From NCBI GenBank assembly GCA_903873955.1, contig CAIQQL010000124.1, positions 1-9,532 of the forward strand: DNA of 9,532 nt. Reading direction: 5' to 3'. Shown here one piece after another: positions 1-6,084 of the stretch (its first letter is position 1; every line of letters starts with the position of its first letter). This DNA comes from an uncultured archaeon (GTDB lineage: Archaea; Nanobdellota; Nanobdellia; Pacearchaeales; GW2011-AR1). The notes beneath the pieces were generated by a model. The model made no database searches and was not told where the DNA came from. It worked only from the letters and a program-made list of their open reading frames with translations. The position numbers were made by a program, and so were the translations under genes.

Positions 1-314
1 AGGGTTTCCTGTTCTGCCTTGGTGAATTCTGAATTTCCTGTGGCAAGTTTGTTGACCAGATACATGTATTCAGATGCGACATCCATCTTCCAGAGGTTGC
101 TTTTGTTGATGACTTCAATGCCTGACTCTTTGTACTTGTCCACCAGGTCTCCAAGGACTTTCTTGAGGATGATGGGGTTGACATCAGTGAGAGCCACAAG
201 TTCCTGCAAGGAAAGATACCTGCCGGAGATGAACAGCGCAGCCTCTACCTTGCGTACATGCTCTGATTCTACAGCGGTGTCTACTTCTTCTACACTTTCA
301 CGGCTAAGGACCAT
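1..314 (-). CDS. scpB: Segregation and condensation protein B (ScpB), N-terminal part, cut by window edge
   Basis: ScpB is the winged-helix kleisin partner that, with ScpA and SMC, makes up the condensin-like complex for chromosome compaction and segregation. The 104 complete residues visible contain the family's N-terminal winged-helix pattern: VRKVEAALFISGRYLSLQEL at about residues 20-39, a helix with DVNPIILKKVLGDLVDKY, then GIEVINKSNLWKM and a YLVNKL helix leading to FTKAEQETL, which matches the usual start of the second winged helix. The remainder lies beyond position 1. The ATG at 314-312 is chosen because a TATA-like TTTTAAAA box sits 25.5 nt upstream, in the 30-nt gap after the SpoIIM gene. 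The gene can therefore be transcribed on its own as a leaderless mRNA, although it also follows the TFE operon on the same strand. Family assignment is by recognised sequence pattern; confidence is high. Confidence 0.88.
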   Translation of the reverse strand, partial: MVLSRESVEEVDTAVESEHVRKVEAALFISGRYLSLQELVALTDVNPIILKKVLGDLVDKYKESGIEVINKSNLWKMDVASEYMYLVNKLATGNSEFTKAEQET

Positions 315-335
315 AGGGCTACTAAGGGCCCCGCC

Positions 336-343
336 TTTTAAAA
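336..343 (-). promoter_or_regulatory. TATA box of scpB
   Basis: The palindromic octamer TTTTAAAA is centred 25.5 nt upstream of the scpB ATG, in the short gap after the SpoIIM stop codon. The spacing puts the transcription start at or next to the ATG, giving a leaderless mRNA. It is the same spacing as at seven other genes in this window. Confidence 0.6.
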
Positions 344-344
344 G

Positions 345-1337
345 CTATTTGTAAAAGGCAATAAGAAACCCTTCAATGATTGCGGCAATGATAAGCAGGG
401 GGATGACCATGAAGATGAACACATACAGCCCTTCCTTGATGGAACGAATGAATTCCTTGCCCTCATATCTGAACCGTTTGTCCCAGAAAAGACAGACGAT
501 AGGGGTTAGAAGCAAAAGAATGAGGAAAGAGGCGATGAATCCTGAGAGGAGAAAGGAGAAGAACAGGTCAGAGGAGACAGTTTGGAAAACAGGGAACACA
601 AGATAGAGCACCAGATAAAGGACAACGGCGATAAGCGAGGCGATTGCAGGTGCGAAGACCACTGCTTTGCTTTTATTCCAGAAATACTGGAAAAAGGATT
701 GCACCAGAGGAAAACTGCACTTGCCAATGCGCAGGCCCAGACCCAGGGAAATGAAGACCGCAGGAAGCTCAAAGATGCCATGGGGGAGGATTCTCCAGAA
801 ATCGGTAAAACCTGAGATGAGGAACACCTTGTGGAAGACATAGCCTAGGACTGCTCCATTCAAGACGACATTGAAAAAGGGGAAGACTCCGAAGAAAATG
901 CCCAAGGCAGACCCGAGAAAAGAGGATTTGAGATTATTGAAGAAAATAAAATCCACGAGACCATAGACATTGAGTCCAAGGGTCTGGTTGACCAGTTCAG
1001 ATAAAACACCATCAAGAATATGTAAAGAACGATAAAAAATAAAGCCAAGGATTGCGCAAAGGAAAAAGAGGAAGGTGATGAGCAAAATTTCGCGTTTGGA
1101 ATCTTTCAGATAAGTACGGACTCGCAAAGAGATATCAGGATAGGAAAGAAAAAGGCCAGAATAGATAAAAAAGGTTCCGAAAAGGAAAAGTGCGAAGGTG
1201 AGAAGCGAGTAGGCTTGCAGAGGATAGGCAGATTGGTACCAAAAACTGAAAAGCAGCAGAAGGGCGCCTAGAAAAGAGAGAAAAAGAAAGGGTTTTCCAG
1301 GAGATCTTTTGCGGGAGCGTGAAAGTTTCGCAGTCAT
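345..1337 (-). CDS. SpoIIM/DUF95-family integral membrane protein, enlarged
   Basis: 330-aa polytopic membrane protein of the stage II sporulation protein M (DUF95) family. This family is widespread in archaea that do not sporulate, and its biochemical role there is unknown. The diagnostic core is present at residues 130-206: FNN (133-135), a Gly-rich helix, NG (160-161), then LPHG (184-187) and ELPA (190-193) followed by a glycine-rich helix. The C-terminus has the familiar pattern of a RSIKEGL segment and a helix containing IPLLIIAAIIE (299-322). Two hydrophobic helices (about 15-35 and 43-64) precede the core, and two further ones (about 226-250 and 258-284) are inserted between the ELPA helix and the C-terminal helix, about eight in all. 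I start at the ATG at 1337, whose ATGA overlaps the rhomboid stop codon; a GGGGAG stretch lies 9 nt upstream. An in-frame ATG at 1508 would add 57 non-membrane residues lying inside the rhomboid gene and is rejected. Confidence 0.85.
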   Translation of the reverse strand: MTAKLSRSRKRSPGKPFLFLSFLGALLLLFSFWYQSAYPLQAYSLLTFALFLFGTFFIYSGLFLSYPDISLRVRTYLKDSKREILLITFLFFLCAILGFIFYRSLHILDGVLSELVNQTLGLNVYGLVDFIFFNNLKSSFLGSALGIFFGVFPFFNVVLNGAVLGYVFHKVFLISGFTDFWRILPHGIFELPAVFISLGLGLRIGKCSFPLVQSFFQYFWNKSKAVVFAPAIASLIAVVLYLVLYLVFPVFQTVSSDLFFSFLLSGFIASFLILLLLTPIVCLFWDKRFRYEGKEFIRSIKEGLYVFIFMVIPLLIIAAIIEGFLIAFYK

Positions 1338-2194
1338 TGAAAATGTCTCCCCAAGACCATAACTTTTCGAGGATACTTGAGCCTGAGATAAAGCCCGTAG
1401 GCAAGACCGAATATCAAACCCCCGATATGGGCTGAATTGCCTATAGGAAGGGCTACAAACACGCTTACCGCAACCAGAGGGACGATTGCTGCAAGAGGAG
1501 CGACCCATAAAGGCATTTCGATATACAAGGCCAGCTTTCGTAAAAATCCAAAAGGGAAAAGCAAAGAGAATATCATGACAAAAAGGAGGAAAGTTAAAAG
1601 AGCATTGAGTAGGCTAAAGACTGGACCGCTGACAAGGCTTGGCAAAATGACCTGGAGAATGATCACAAGGATAGGCCCTGCAACAAGGTACACTTTTTTG
1701 TAAGGGATAAGAAGGGCGAGCAAGCCTAAAAGACCAAAAAGAGCGCCCGATGCCCCAACACCTGCGATTGCAGGATCGCCGAAGATGTTGGTCAATCCGA
1801 TCGCTTTCCCAAAAAAAGAGAAGAGGATGAAAGACACACCTGCAAAAAGGCCTGAGAATATGTAGAACCAGAAGAATCTCTTCTTCCCAATCAAGGATTC
1901 ACAGATGCTCCCGAGGAAAAAGAGCGAGAACATATTGACAAGAAGATGCAGGATGTCTGCATGGAAGAACATATGAGTGAGAAGGGTCCATACGTGGTTT
2001 CCTGAAGCGACATCCTGGGGGACAAGGGCGACAAAGGGGACTGTTGCAGGGAACAATGCAAATACAAGAAGACCCAGGATGGAGATGATAGAAGTGATGA
2101 TGATAATCCAAAGAAAAAGGGGGAAACTTCTTACAAGCGAAGAAAAAACCTTCCTCTGGAAAGAGGTACCCGTATGCTGCGCTATTCGCTTCAT
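1334..2194 (-). CDS. Rhomboid family intramembrane serine protease
   Basis: 286-aa polytopic protease expected to cleave transmembrane segments of substrate membrane proteins. The rhomboid landmarks are intact: a WTLLTHMFFH segment, the HADILHLLVNM helix (H78, H83, N87; H83 and N87 correspond to oxyanion-stabilising H150/N154 of E. coli GlpG), the nucleophile motif GASG (Ser149), and SAHIGGLIFG with the catalytic His256. Both dyad residues are present, so an active enzyme is expected. The Ser-to-His distance is 107 residues, against 53 in GlpG, because of an extra hydrophobic stretch (about 165-245) that could hold additional helices. The start ATG at 2194 overlaps the TFE stop as ATGA, and the gene's own stop overlaps the SpoIIM start in the same way. 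The three genes are therefore one translationally coupled unit with no separate promoter. The substrate is unknown. Confidence 0.92.
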   Translation of the reverse strand: MKRIAQHTGTSFQRKVFSSLVRSFPLFLWIIIITSIISILGLLVFALFPATVPFVALVPQDVASGNHVWTLLTHMFFHADILHLLVNMFSLFFLGSICESLIGKKRFFWFYIFSGLFAGVSFILFSFFGKAIGLTNIFGDPAIAGVGASGALFGLLGLLALLIPYKKVYLVAGPILVIILQVILPSLVSGPVFSLLNALLTFLLFVMIFSLLFPFGFLRKLALYIEMPLWVAPLAAIVPLVAVSVFVALPIGNSAHIGGLIFGLAYGLYLRLKYPRKVMVLGRHFQ

Positions 2195-2856
2195 TTCTTT
2201 TTAGCGCTCTTGTTTTTTTCCAAAGTACTCTTGCGTTTGGCCGCAGAGGCGATCCTTTTGATGGCACGGTCCTTGGCTTTTTTACGCTCGAACGCTTTTT
2301 GCCTACGCTGTCCAGCTTTGGCGTTCTTTTGGTCAAGAATGGCAATCTCGGCAAGGACTTCAGCAAGATCCTTGTCCAGATGAGCATATTCTTTTTCAAT
2401 GGTAGCAATCTCTTTGGTGTTGTCTTTCAAGACAAGCAACTGACCACATTCCTGACAGGTATAATCCTGCATGAGGGCCTGCTCTTCGGTCACTTCAATA
2501 CCGCAGGTTTCACAGACATAGAAACGTGTGCTTTTCTTGAGGGCGGCAGACTGCATGAGAGTCTCCTTCTTTTTCAGGAGGACTTCTTTGAATTTCAGCA
2601 GGCTTTTCTCAAGATTGAGCGTCCAGAAATGGTCATACCATCCGCCCTTGCTTTTGTTCTTCTTTCGTGAGACACTAACCAGACCCTCGTCGGAAAGCTT
2701 GTAGAGGAGGTTCCTTGTTTGGTTGATAGTGAGGTTGAGCTTTTTCGCGATGACAAATTCATTGACGTTCTCTTTTTCAAATAGAAGTTCGACGATACCC
2801 TTCGACTTTTCACCGATAATGGAGTTAACAATCTCTTTTAGAAGCTCAATACGCAT
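2191..2856 (-). CDS. tfe: Archaeal transcription initiation factor TFE, alpha subunit
   Basis: 221-aa homologue of the eukaryotic TFIIE alpha N-terminal half. It stabilises the open promoter complex of archaeal RNA polymerase together with TBP and TFB. Residues 1-100 form the extended winged helix: a NEFVIAKKLNLTINQTRNLL recognition region, then a KGGWYDHFWTLN wing resembling the conserved aromatic wing of TFE. A zinc ribbon follows with Cys115, Cys118, Cys134 and Cys137 (CETC and CQEC). After the ribbon comes a helical stretch (about 148-185) ending in a very Lys/Arg-rich tail (190-221) that makes the protein longer than the roughly 170-190 aa I would expect for archaeal TFE. The start is supported by a TATA-like box centred 25.5 nt upstream. 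The gene heads the TFE-rhomboid-SpoIIM operon and is divergent from the coiled-coil gene at 2956. The symbol is given on family resemblance. Confidence 0.9.
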   Translation of the reverse strand: MRIELLKEIVNSIIGEKSKGIVELLFEKENVNEFVIAKKLNLTINQTRNLLYKLSDEGLVSVSRKKNKSKGGWYDHFWTLNLEKSLLKFKEVLLKKKETLMQSAALKKSTRFYVCETCGIEVTEEQALMQDYTCQECGQLLVLKDNTKEIATIEKEYAHLDKDLAEVLAEIAILDQKNAKAGQRRQKAFERKKAKDRAIKRIASAAKRKSTLEKNKSAKKK

Positions 2857-2877
2857 AGTTGATGGTAAGGGAAATGC

Positions 2878-2885
2878 ATTAAAAA
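2878..2885 (-). promoter_or_regulatory. TATA box of the TFE operon
   Basis: Minus-strand TTTTTAAT is centred 25.5 nt upstream of the TFE ATG. This predicts a leaderless transcript covering TFE, rhomboid and SpoIIM. Confidence 0.6.
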
Positions 2886-2895
2886 TCTTTCTATT

Positions 2896-2914
2896 TTTTG
2901 TAACTATTACAAAA
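2896..2914. promoter_or_regulatory. Palindrome centred between divergent promoters (candidate operator)
   Basis: TTTTGTAACTATTACAAAA is a perfect inverted repeat with 8-bp arms (2896-2903 and 2907-2914) and a 3-nt centre. Its midpoint, 2905, falls within about one base of the midpoint between the two divergent TATA boxes (centres 2881.5 and 2930.5), with 10-12 bp of spacing on each side. A dimeric helix-turn-helix regulator bound here would lie just upstream of the BRE/TATA of both genes, a position typical of archaeal activators. The regulator is not identified, and the A/T-rich arms lower the weight of the match. Confidence 0.5.
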
Positions 2915-2926
2915 TGAATATAAAGC

Positions 2927-2934
2927 TATATAAA
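2927..2934 (+). promoter_or_regulatory. TATA box of the coiled-coil gene pair
   Basis: TATATAAA is centred 25.5 nt upstream of the ATG at 2956. It lies downstream of the alternative in-frame ATG at 2914, so it decides the start: a transcript beginning about 25 nt after this box cannot contain the ATG at 2914. Confidence 0.65.
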
Positions 2935-2955
2935 TCATCCTCCCATCTCAGCAAT

Positions 2956-3780
2956 ATGTTTTGGAATAAAAAGGAGAGTGAGGTTTCTCTTCCGGATATA
3001 CCGCCGGTAAATTCACCATTTACTCCAGCAGAGAATAATAAAATGATGATACCAAAAAAAGAGGAGGAAGAGACAGATATGCCAGAAAAACATAGTTTGC
3101 CTTCTTTTCCAGACTCGCCCATGAATAAAGGATTTTCGCAGATCGCAATCAAGGAGGCAGTTTCCAGCAGCGAGAGCCCTGAGGAACCAGCGGAAGTTGC
3201 AGGGATTCCTTCGAGCCAAAAAACGTTCAAGACCATAGAGGTCAGTGAGACTGCAGAGATGAATCCAAGCACCCCGATAAAGATAGCTCCTCATGTGACC
3301 GAGGCCCCAATCAAGTCAACTGTTCCCGCAACCGCCCAGTTAACGCCATCACTCAAACCTAAGAAAGTGATAATCCCTCAGAAAGAGGAACCGAAAAAAG
3401 CTTTTGAAAGAAGCCCTATTCCAGAGTTTCCGGTCAGACCACAACCAAGAGAGATCAGAATAGAGACGAAAATGGATGATACACGAATGAACTACCAAAA
3501 GGAGGAAAAAGCAAAAGTCATGGAAGAGACAAGGATAAACTATCCGAAACCTGATCAAAGAAACTTGGATATTTATGTGAAGATAGATAAGTTCTATTCT
3601 GCAAAAAAATCCTTGGAAGGTGCCAAGGACCAGCTTGATCAGATTGAAGACCTGCTCAAGAAGATACGTGATATAAAAATGCGGGAAGAGCAAGAATTGG
3701 AAGTCTGGGAAAAAGAGTTGCTCACTGCAAAAGCACGCATACAGGAAGTAGGCGAGAATATATTTGAGAAACAAGAATGA
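2956..3780 (+). CDS. Unknown protein: disordered Pro/Lys/Glu-rich N-terminus, coiled-coil C-terminus
   Basis: 274-aa soluble protein I cannot assign to a named family. It begins with an aromatic/basic MFWNKK peptide, which could be a short membrane- or partner-binding anchor. Residues 10-200 are rich in Pro, Lys, Glu, Ser and Thr and look disordered. Within them is a near-repeat: TRMNYQK (176-182) and TRINYPK (192-198), 16 residues apart. Residues 203-274 change character abruptly: YVKIDKFYSAKKSL opens a charged amphipathic helix, probably a coiled coil, that runs to the end. From general familiarity with DPANN proteins, tails opening with this YVKIDK-type segment recur in those archaea without known function; I could not check this. 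The start at 2956 is set by the TATA box 25.5 nt upstream; the in-frame ATG at 2914 lies before that box. The stop overlaps the next gene as ATGA, so the two are probably made together and may form a heteromeric helical bundle (inference). Confidence 0.8.
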   Translation: MFWNKKESEVSLPDIPPVNSPFTPAENNKMMIPKKEEEETDMPEKHSLPSFPDSPMNKGFSQIAIKEAVSSSESPEEPAEVAGIPSSQKTFKTIEVSETAEMNPSTPIKIAPHVTEAPIKSTVPATAQLTPSLKPKKVIIPQKEEPKKAFERSPIPEFPVRPQPREIRIETKMDDTRMNYQKEEKAKVMEETRINYPKPDQRNLDIYVKIDKFYSAKKSLEGAKDQLDQIEDLLKKIRDIKMREEQELEVWEKELLTAKARIQEVGENIFEKQE

Positions 3781-4115
3781 GCGTCGAATACGTGAAACTG
3801 GTAAAACCAGAAGTCGTGTATAGTAAAAAGAACCTGTTGCAGTCCCAGGTAGAGATTCTCACTGTAATCAAGGCATACGAGGAGTTCAAACGTCTTCGGA
3901 AAGAGGAGTTCATGCTCAAGATTGCTTTAAAAAGTAAATTAGAGGCAGTAAAAAATCAGATTGCGGTCTTTGAATCCTTATTGCCAAAGGCTAAGATAAA
4001 AGCGGAAGAGAATGTTGAGCAAGAGAAGATGGATCATCAGGCAATCAAGAAAAAATTGACTTTGGAACAAGAGATTGATCTATTGAAAAAGAAGATTGCA
4101 AGTCTTCAATATTGA
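3777..4115 (+). CDS. Unknown small coiled-coil protein
   Basis: 112-aa, almost entirely helical, charged protein without Cys, Trp or membrane segment. After a short N-terminus (MSVEYVKLVKPEVVYSKKNL) it has heptad-like spacing of Leu/Ile/Val between Glu/Lys residues through residues 20-112, ending in LTLEQEIDLLKKKIASLQY. The ATG overlaps the stop codon of the preceding coiled-coil gene (ATGA, 3777-3780), implying coupled translation and matched amounts. A chaperone-like (prefoldin-type) or scaffold role would suit such a shape, but no motif confirms either and I do not assign one. No separate promoter is visible. The T5 run about 20 nt after the stop could end the transcript. Confidence 0.78.
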   Translation: MSVEYVKLVKPEVVYSKKNLLQSQVEILTVIKAYEEFKRLRKEEFMLKIALKSKLEAVKNQIAVFESLLPKAKIKAEENVEQEKMDHQAIKKKLTLEQEIDLLKKKIASLQY

Positions 4116-4135
4116 CCAAAGGCACGAGATTTCCA

Positions 4136-4140
4136 TTTTT
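4136..4140 (+). terminator. Weak oligo-T terminator candidate after the coiled-coil pair
   Basis: Five T residues begin 20 nt after the stop at 4115, with no stem in front. Archaeal RNA polymerase can terminate at oligo-T alone, but a single T5 run is weak evidence. Confidence 0.25.
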
Positions 4141-4192
4141 CAGATATGAAGCAAGAGCTTATTATCGACCCGAAAAGACTCTTCCAAAAAAC

Positions 4193-4199
4193 TTAATAA
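4193..4199 (+). promoter_or_regulatory. TATA box of alaS
   Basis: TTAATAA, preceded by an A-rich stretch that could serve as BRE, is centred 25 nt upstream of the alaS ATG and again predicts a leaderless mRNA. Confidence 0.55.
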
Positions 4200-4209
4200 C
4201 CCTAAGGGT
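4199..4209. repeat. 11-bp palindrome between the TATA box and start of alaS
   Basis: ACCCTAAGGGT has perfect 5-bp arms around one central base and lies immediately downstream of the TATA box, ending 12 nt before the ATG. A protein bound here would block recruitment of RNA polymerase, so it could be a repressor operator. It is short enough to be chance. Confidence 0.3.
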
Positions 4210-4220
4210 CACTTAGCCAC

Positions 4221-6044
4221 ATGCAAGAGATCAAGGATCGTCAAGAGCTCATTAAAGCGTATATACATTTCTTCATGGAACAGCAACATAAAGAGCTTCC
4301 TAGTGCGTCACTTATCCCGGAGAATGACCCCACGGTGCTTTTTACGACGGCAGGTATGCACCCCTTGGTCCCGTTTTTGCTTGGACAAAAACATCCATTA
4401 GGAAAGAGGGTGACCAATGTGCAAAAATGCATCAGGACCCAGGACATTGAAGAGGTAGGGGACCCTTTCCATCATACGTTTTTTGAGATGCTAGGTAACT
4501 GGTCATTGGGAGATTACTTCAAAAATGAGATGATTGGATTCTCTTTTAGGTTCTTGACTGAGACTTTGAAGATTCCAAAGGAAAGGCTGGCTGTAACAGT
4601 GTTCGGAGGGGATAAAAGAGTCCCGCAGATCCCGAAGGATGACGAGGCTGCAGGGATATGGGGTGCTTTGGGCATGCCCAAAGAACGTATTGCTTATCTT
4701 GAAGGGGGAGCGTTGGAAAGCGAAAGAAATTGGTGGGGGCCTGCAGGCGAGACTGGACCTTGCGGACCCGATACGGAGATGTTTTATTGGATTGCAAATG
4801 AGCCGGCACCAAGGATATTTGACCCTGAAGATGACCGATGGGTTGAGATCTGGAATGATGTATTTATGCAATATAATAAGGTCGGCGAAGGGGCATATGA
4901 GCCTCTGGCCCAAAAGAATGTAGATACGGGCATGGGGGTTGAGCGTACGCTCTCCGTGCTGAATGGGCTGCAGGACAACTATCAGACATCTATCTTCGAA
5001 CCGCTCATTAGGAAGATTGAGACCGTTTCACAAAAAAAGTATGGTGTCCATGAAGAGGACACCAAGGCGATGAGAATCATCGCAGACCATCTTCGGGCAG
5101 CAGTGTTTATCTTAGGAGATGAACGGGCAATAAAACCTTCCAATCTCGGTCAGGGATATGTCCTAAGAAGACTGATCCGCAGAGCGGTGAGATATGGACG
5201 CATACTTGGAATTGAAGGGAATTTCATGAGTCTGTTGACCAAGGAGGTATTGCAGGTCTATCCTGATTACCAGGAGCTCCACCGCAATCATAAGTTTATC
5301 ACAGAGCAGCTAGAGGAAGAGGAAAGGAAGTTCAAGCTGACACTGGAAAAAGGACTGAAAAAATTTGATGAGATCATGGAAGATACTAAAGAGATTATCC
5401 CGGGCAAGGAGGCCTTCCTGCTCTTCCAAAGTTACGGATTCCCAATAGAAATGACTGAAGAGCTAGCGGAAGAGAAAGGCATTAAAGTGGACATGGAAGA
5501 GTACAACCAGGAGTTCAAGAAGCACCAGGATCTTTCGCGTACGCTCTCTTCAGGAGCTTTTAAATCCGGCTTGGCGGATGATTCAGAGGCGACAAAACGA
5601 TTGCATACGGCGACACATTTGTTGAATGAGGCATTAAGAAAGGTGTTAGGCTCAGACATAAAGCAAAAAGGGTCAAACATCAACCCTGAACGATTGCGTT
5701 TTGATTTTAATTTTAGCCGCAAATTAACCCCTGAAGAACTGAAGAATGTTGAGGAATTCATCAACAGCAAGATAAAAGCGAAGTTGAATGTGATCAGAGA
5801 AGAGATTCCGATAGAAGATGCATTGAAGTCCGGGGCCCAGGCCGAGTTTGGGGCAAAATATCCCGAACTGGTATCAATCTATACTATCGAGGATAAGTCA
5901 GACCAGAGGGGATGGTTTAGCAAGGAGATCTGTACAGGCCCCCATGTGAACAACACTTCTGAGCTAGGAAAATTCAAGATTCTTAAAGAGGAAGGCGTGG
6001 CTGCAGGGGTTAGAAGGATTAAGGCAGTTGTATGGAATGAATAA
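4221..6044 (+). CDS. alaS: Alanine--tRNA ligase, short bacterial/CPR-like form
   Basis: Class II synthetase that charges tRNA-Ala and hydrolyses mischarged Ser/Gly-tRNA. At 607 aa it is far shorter than the roughly 875-900 aa of typical enzymes. The catalytic domain shows SASLIPENDPTVLF (28-41), the TFFEMLGNWSLGDYF block (86-100) and DTGMGVERTLSVL (235-247). The tRNA-binding helices contain LGQGYVLRRLIRRAVRYGR (309-327), a bacterial rather than archaeal signature. The editing core keeps all four metal ligands: HTATH (His462, His466) and CTGPH (Cys571, His575). After the SAD-type domain the protein stops at AGVRRIKAVVWNE, so the C-Ala/DHHA1 domain is absent. The segment between the tRNA-binding region and HTATH is also short: E. 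coli has its first editing His near 567. I recall this layout from CPR bacteria. The TATA box at -25 supports the start. It stands alone on its own promoter; acquisition by transfer is an inference. Confidence 0.95.
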   Translation: MQEIKDRQELIKAYIHFFMEQQHKELPSASLIPENDPTVLFTTAGMHPLVPFLLGQKHPLGKRVTNVQKCIRTQDIEEVGDPFHHTFFEMLGNWSLGDYFKNEMIGFSFRFLTETLKIPKERLAVTVFGGDKRVPQIPKDDEAAGIWGALGMPKERIAYLEGGALESERNWWGPAGETGPCGPDTEMFYWIANEPAPRIFDPEDDRWVEIWNDVFMQYNKVGEGAYEPLAQKNVDTGMGVERTLSVLNGLQDNYQTSIFEPLIRKIETVSQKKYGVHEEDTKAMRIIADHLRAAVFILGDERAIKPSNLGQGYVLRRLIRRAVRYGRILGIEGNFMSLLTKEVLQVYPDYQELHRNHKFITEQLEEEERKFKLTLEKGLKKFDEIMEDTKEIIPGKEAFLLFQSYGFPIEMTEELAEEKGIKVDMEEYNQEFKKHQDLSRTLSSGAFKSGLADDSEATKRLHTATHLLNEALRKVLGSDIKQKGSNINPERLRFDFNFSRKLTPEELKNVEEFINSKIKAKLNVIREEIPIEDALKSGAQAEFGAKYPELVSIYTIEDKSDQRGWFSKEICTGPHVNNTSELGKFKILKEEGVAAGVRRIKAVVWNE

Positions 6045-6055
6045 AATACAAAATG

Positions 6056-6063
6056 ATTAAAAA
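6056..6063 (+). promoter_or_regulatory. TATA box of the mscL unit
   Basis: ATTAAAAA is centred 25.5 nt upstream of the mscL ATG, in the 40-nt gap after alaS. A second A/T run at 6075-6081 is too close to the start codon to act as the TATA box. Confidence 0.5.
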
Positions 6064-6084
6064 CAGAGGTTACCTTTAAAAGAC

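Noticed and set aside
19..354. 111-codon plus-strand open frame
   Set aside because: It lies antisense to a clear ScpB reading frame and its translation is low-complexity Ser/Leu/Thr with no family pattern.
1338..1508. 57-residue N-terminal extension of the SpoIIM protein from an ATG at 1508
   Set aside because: It lies within the rhomboid coding region and has no membrane-protein character; the ATGA overlap at 1337 is the better start.
2914..2955. Earlier in-frame ATG for the disordered/coiled-coil protein
   Set aside because: The ATG at 2914 is upstream of the TATA box at 2927-2934, and it overlaps the palindrome, so it would not be on the transcript.
4146..4196. 16-codon plus-strand frame between the coiled-coil pair and alaS
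   Set aside because: It has no promoter or SD, overlaps the alaS TATA box and is too short to support from a single sequence.
4503..4913. 136-codon minus-strand open frame inside alaS
   Set aside because: It is antisense to the conserved AlaRS catalytic region and lacks promoter and family features.
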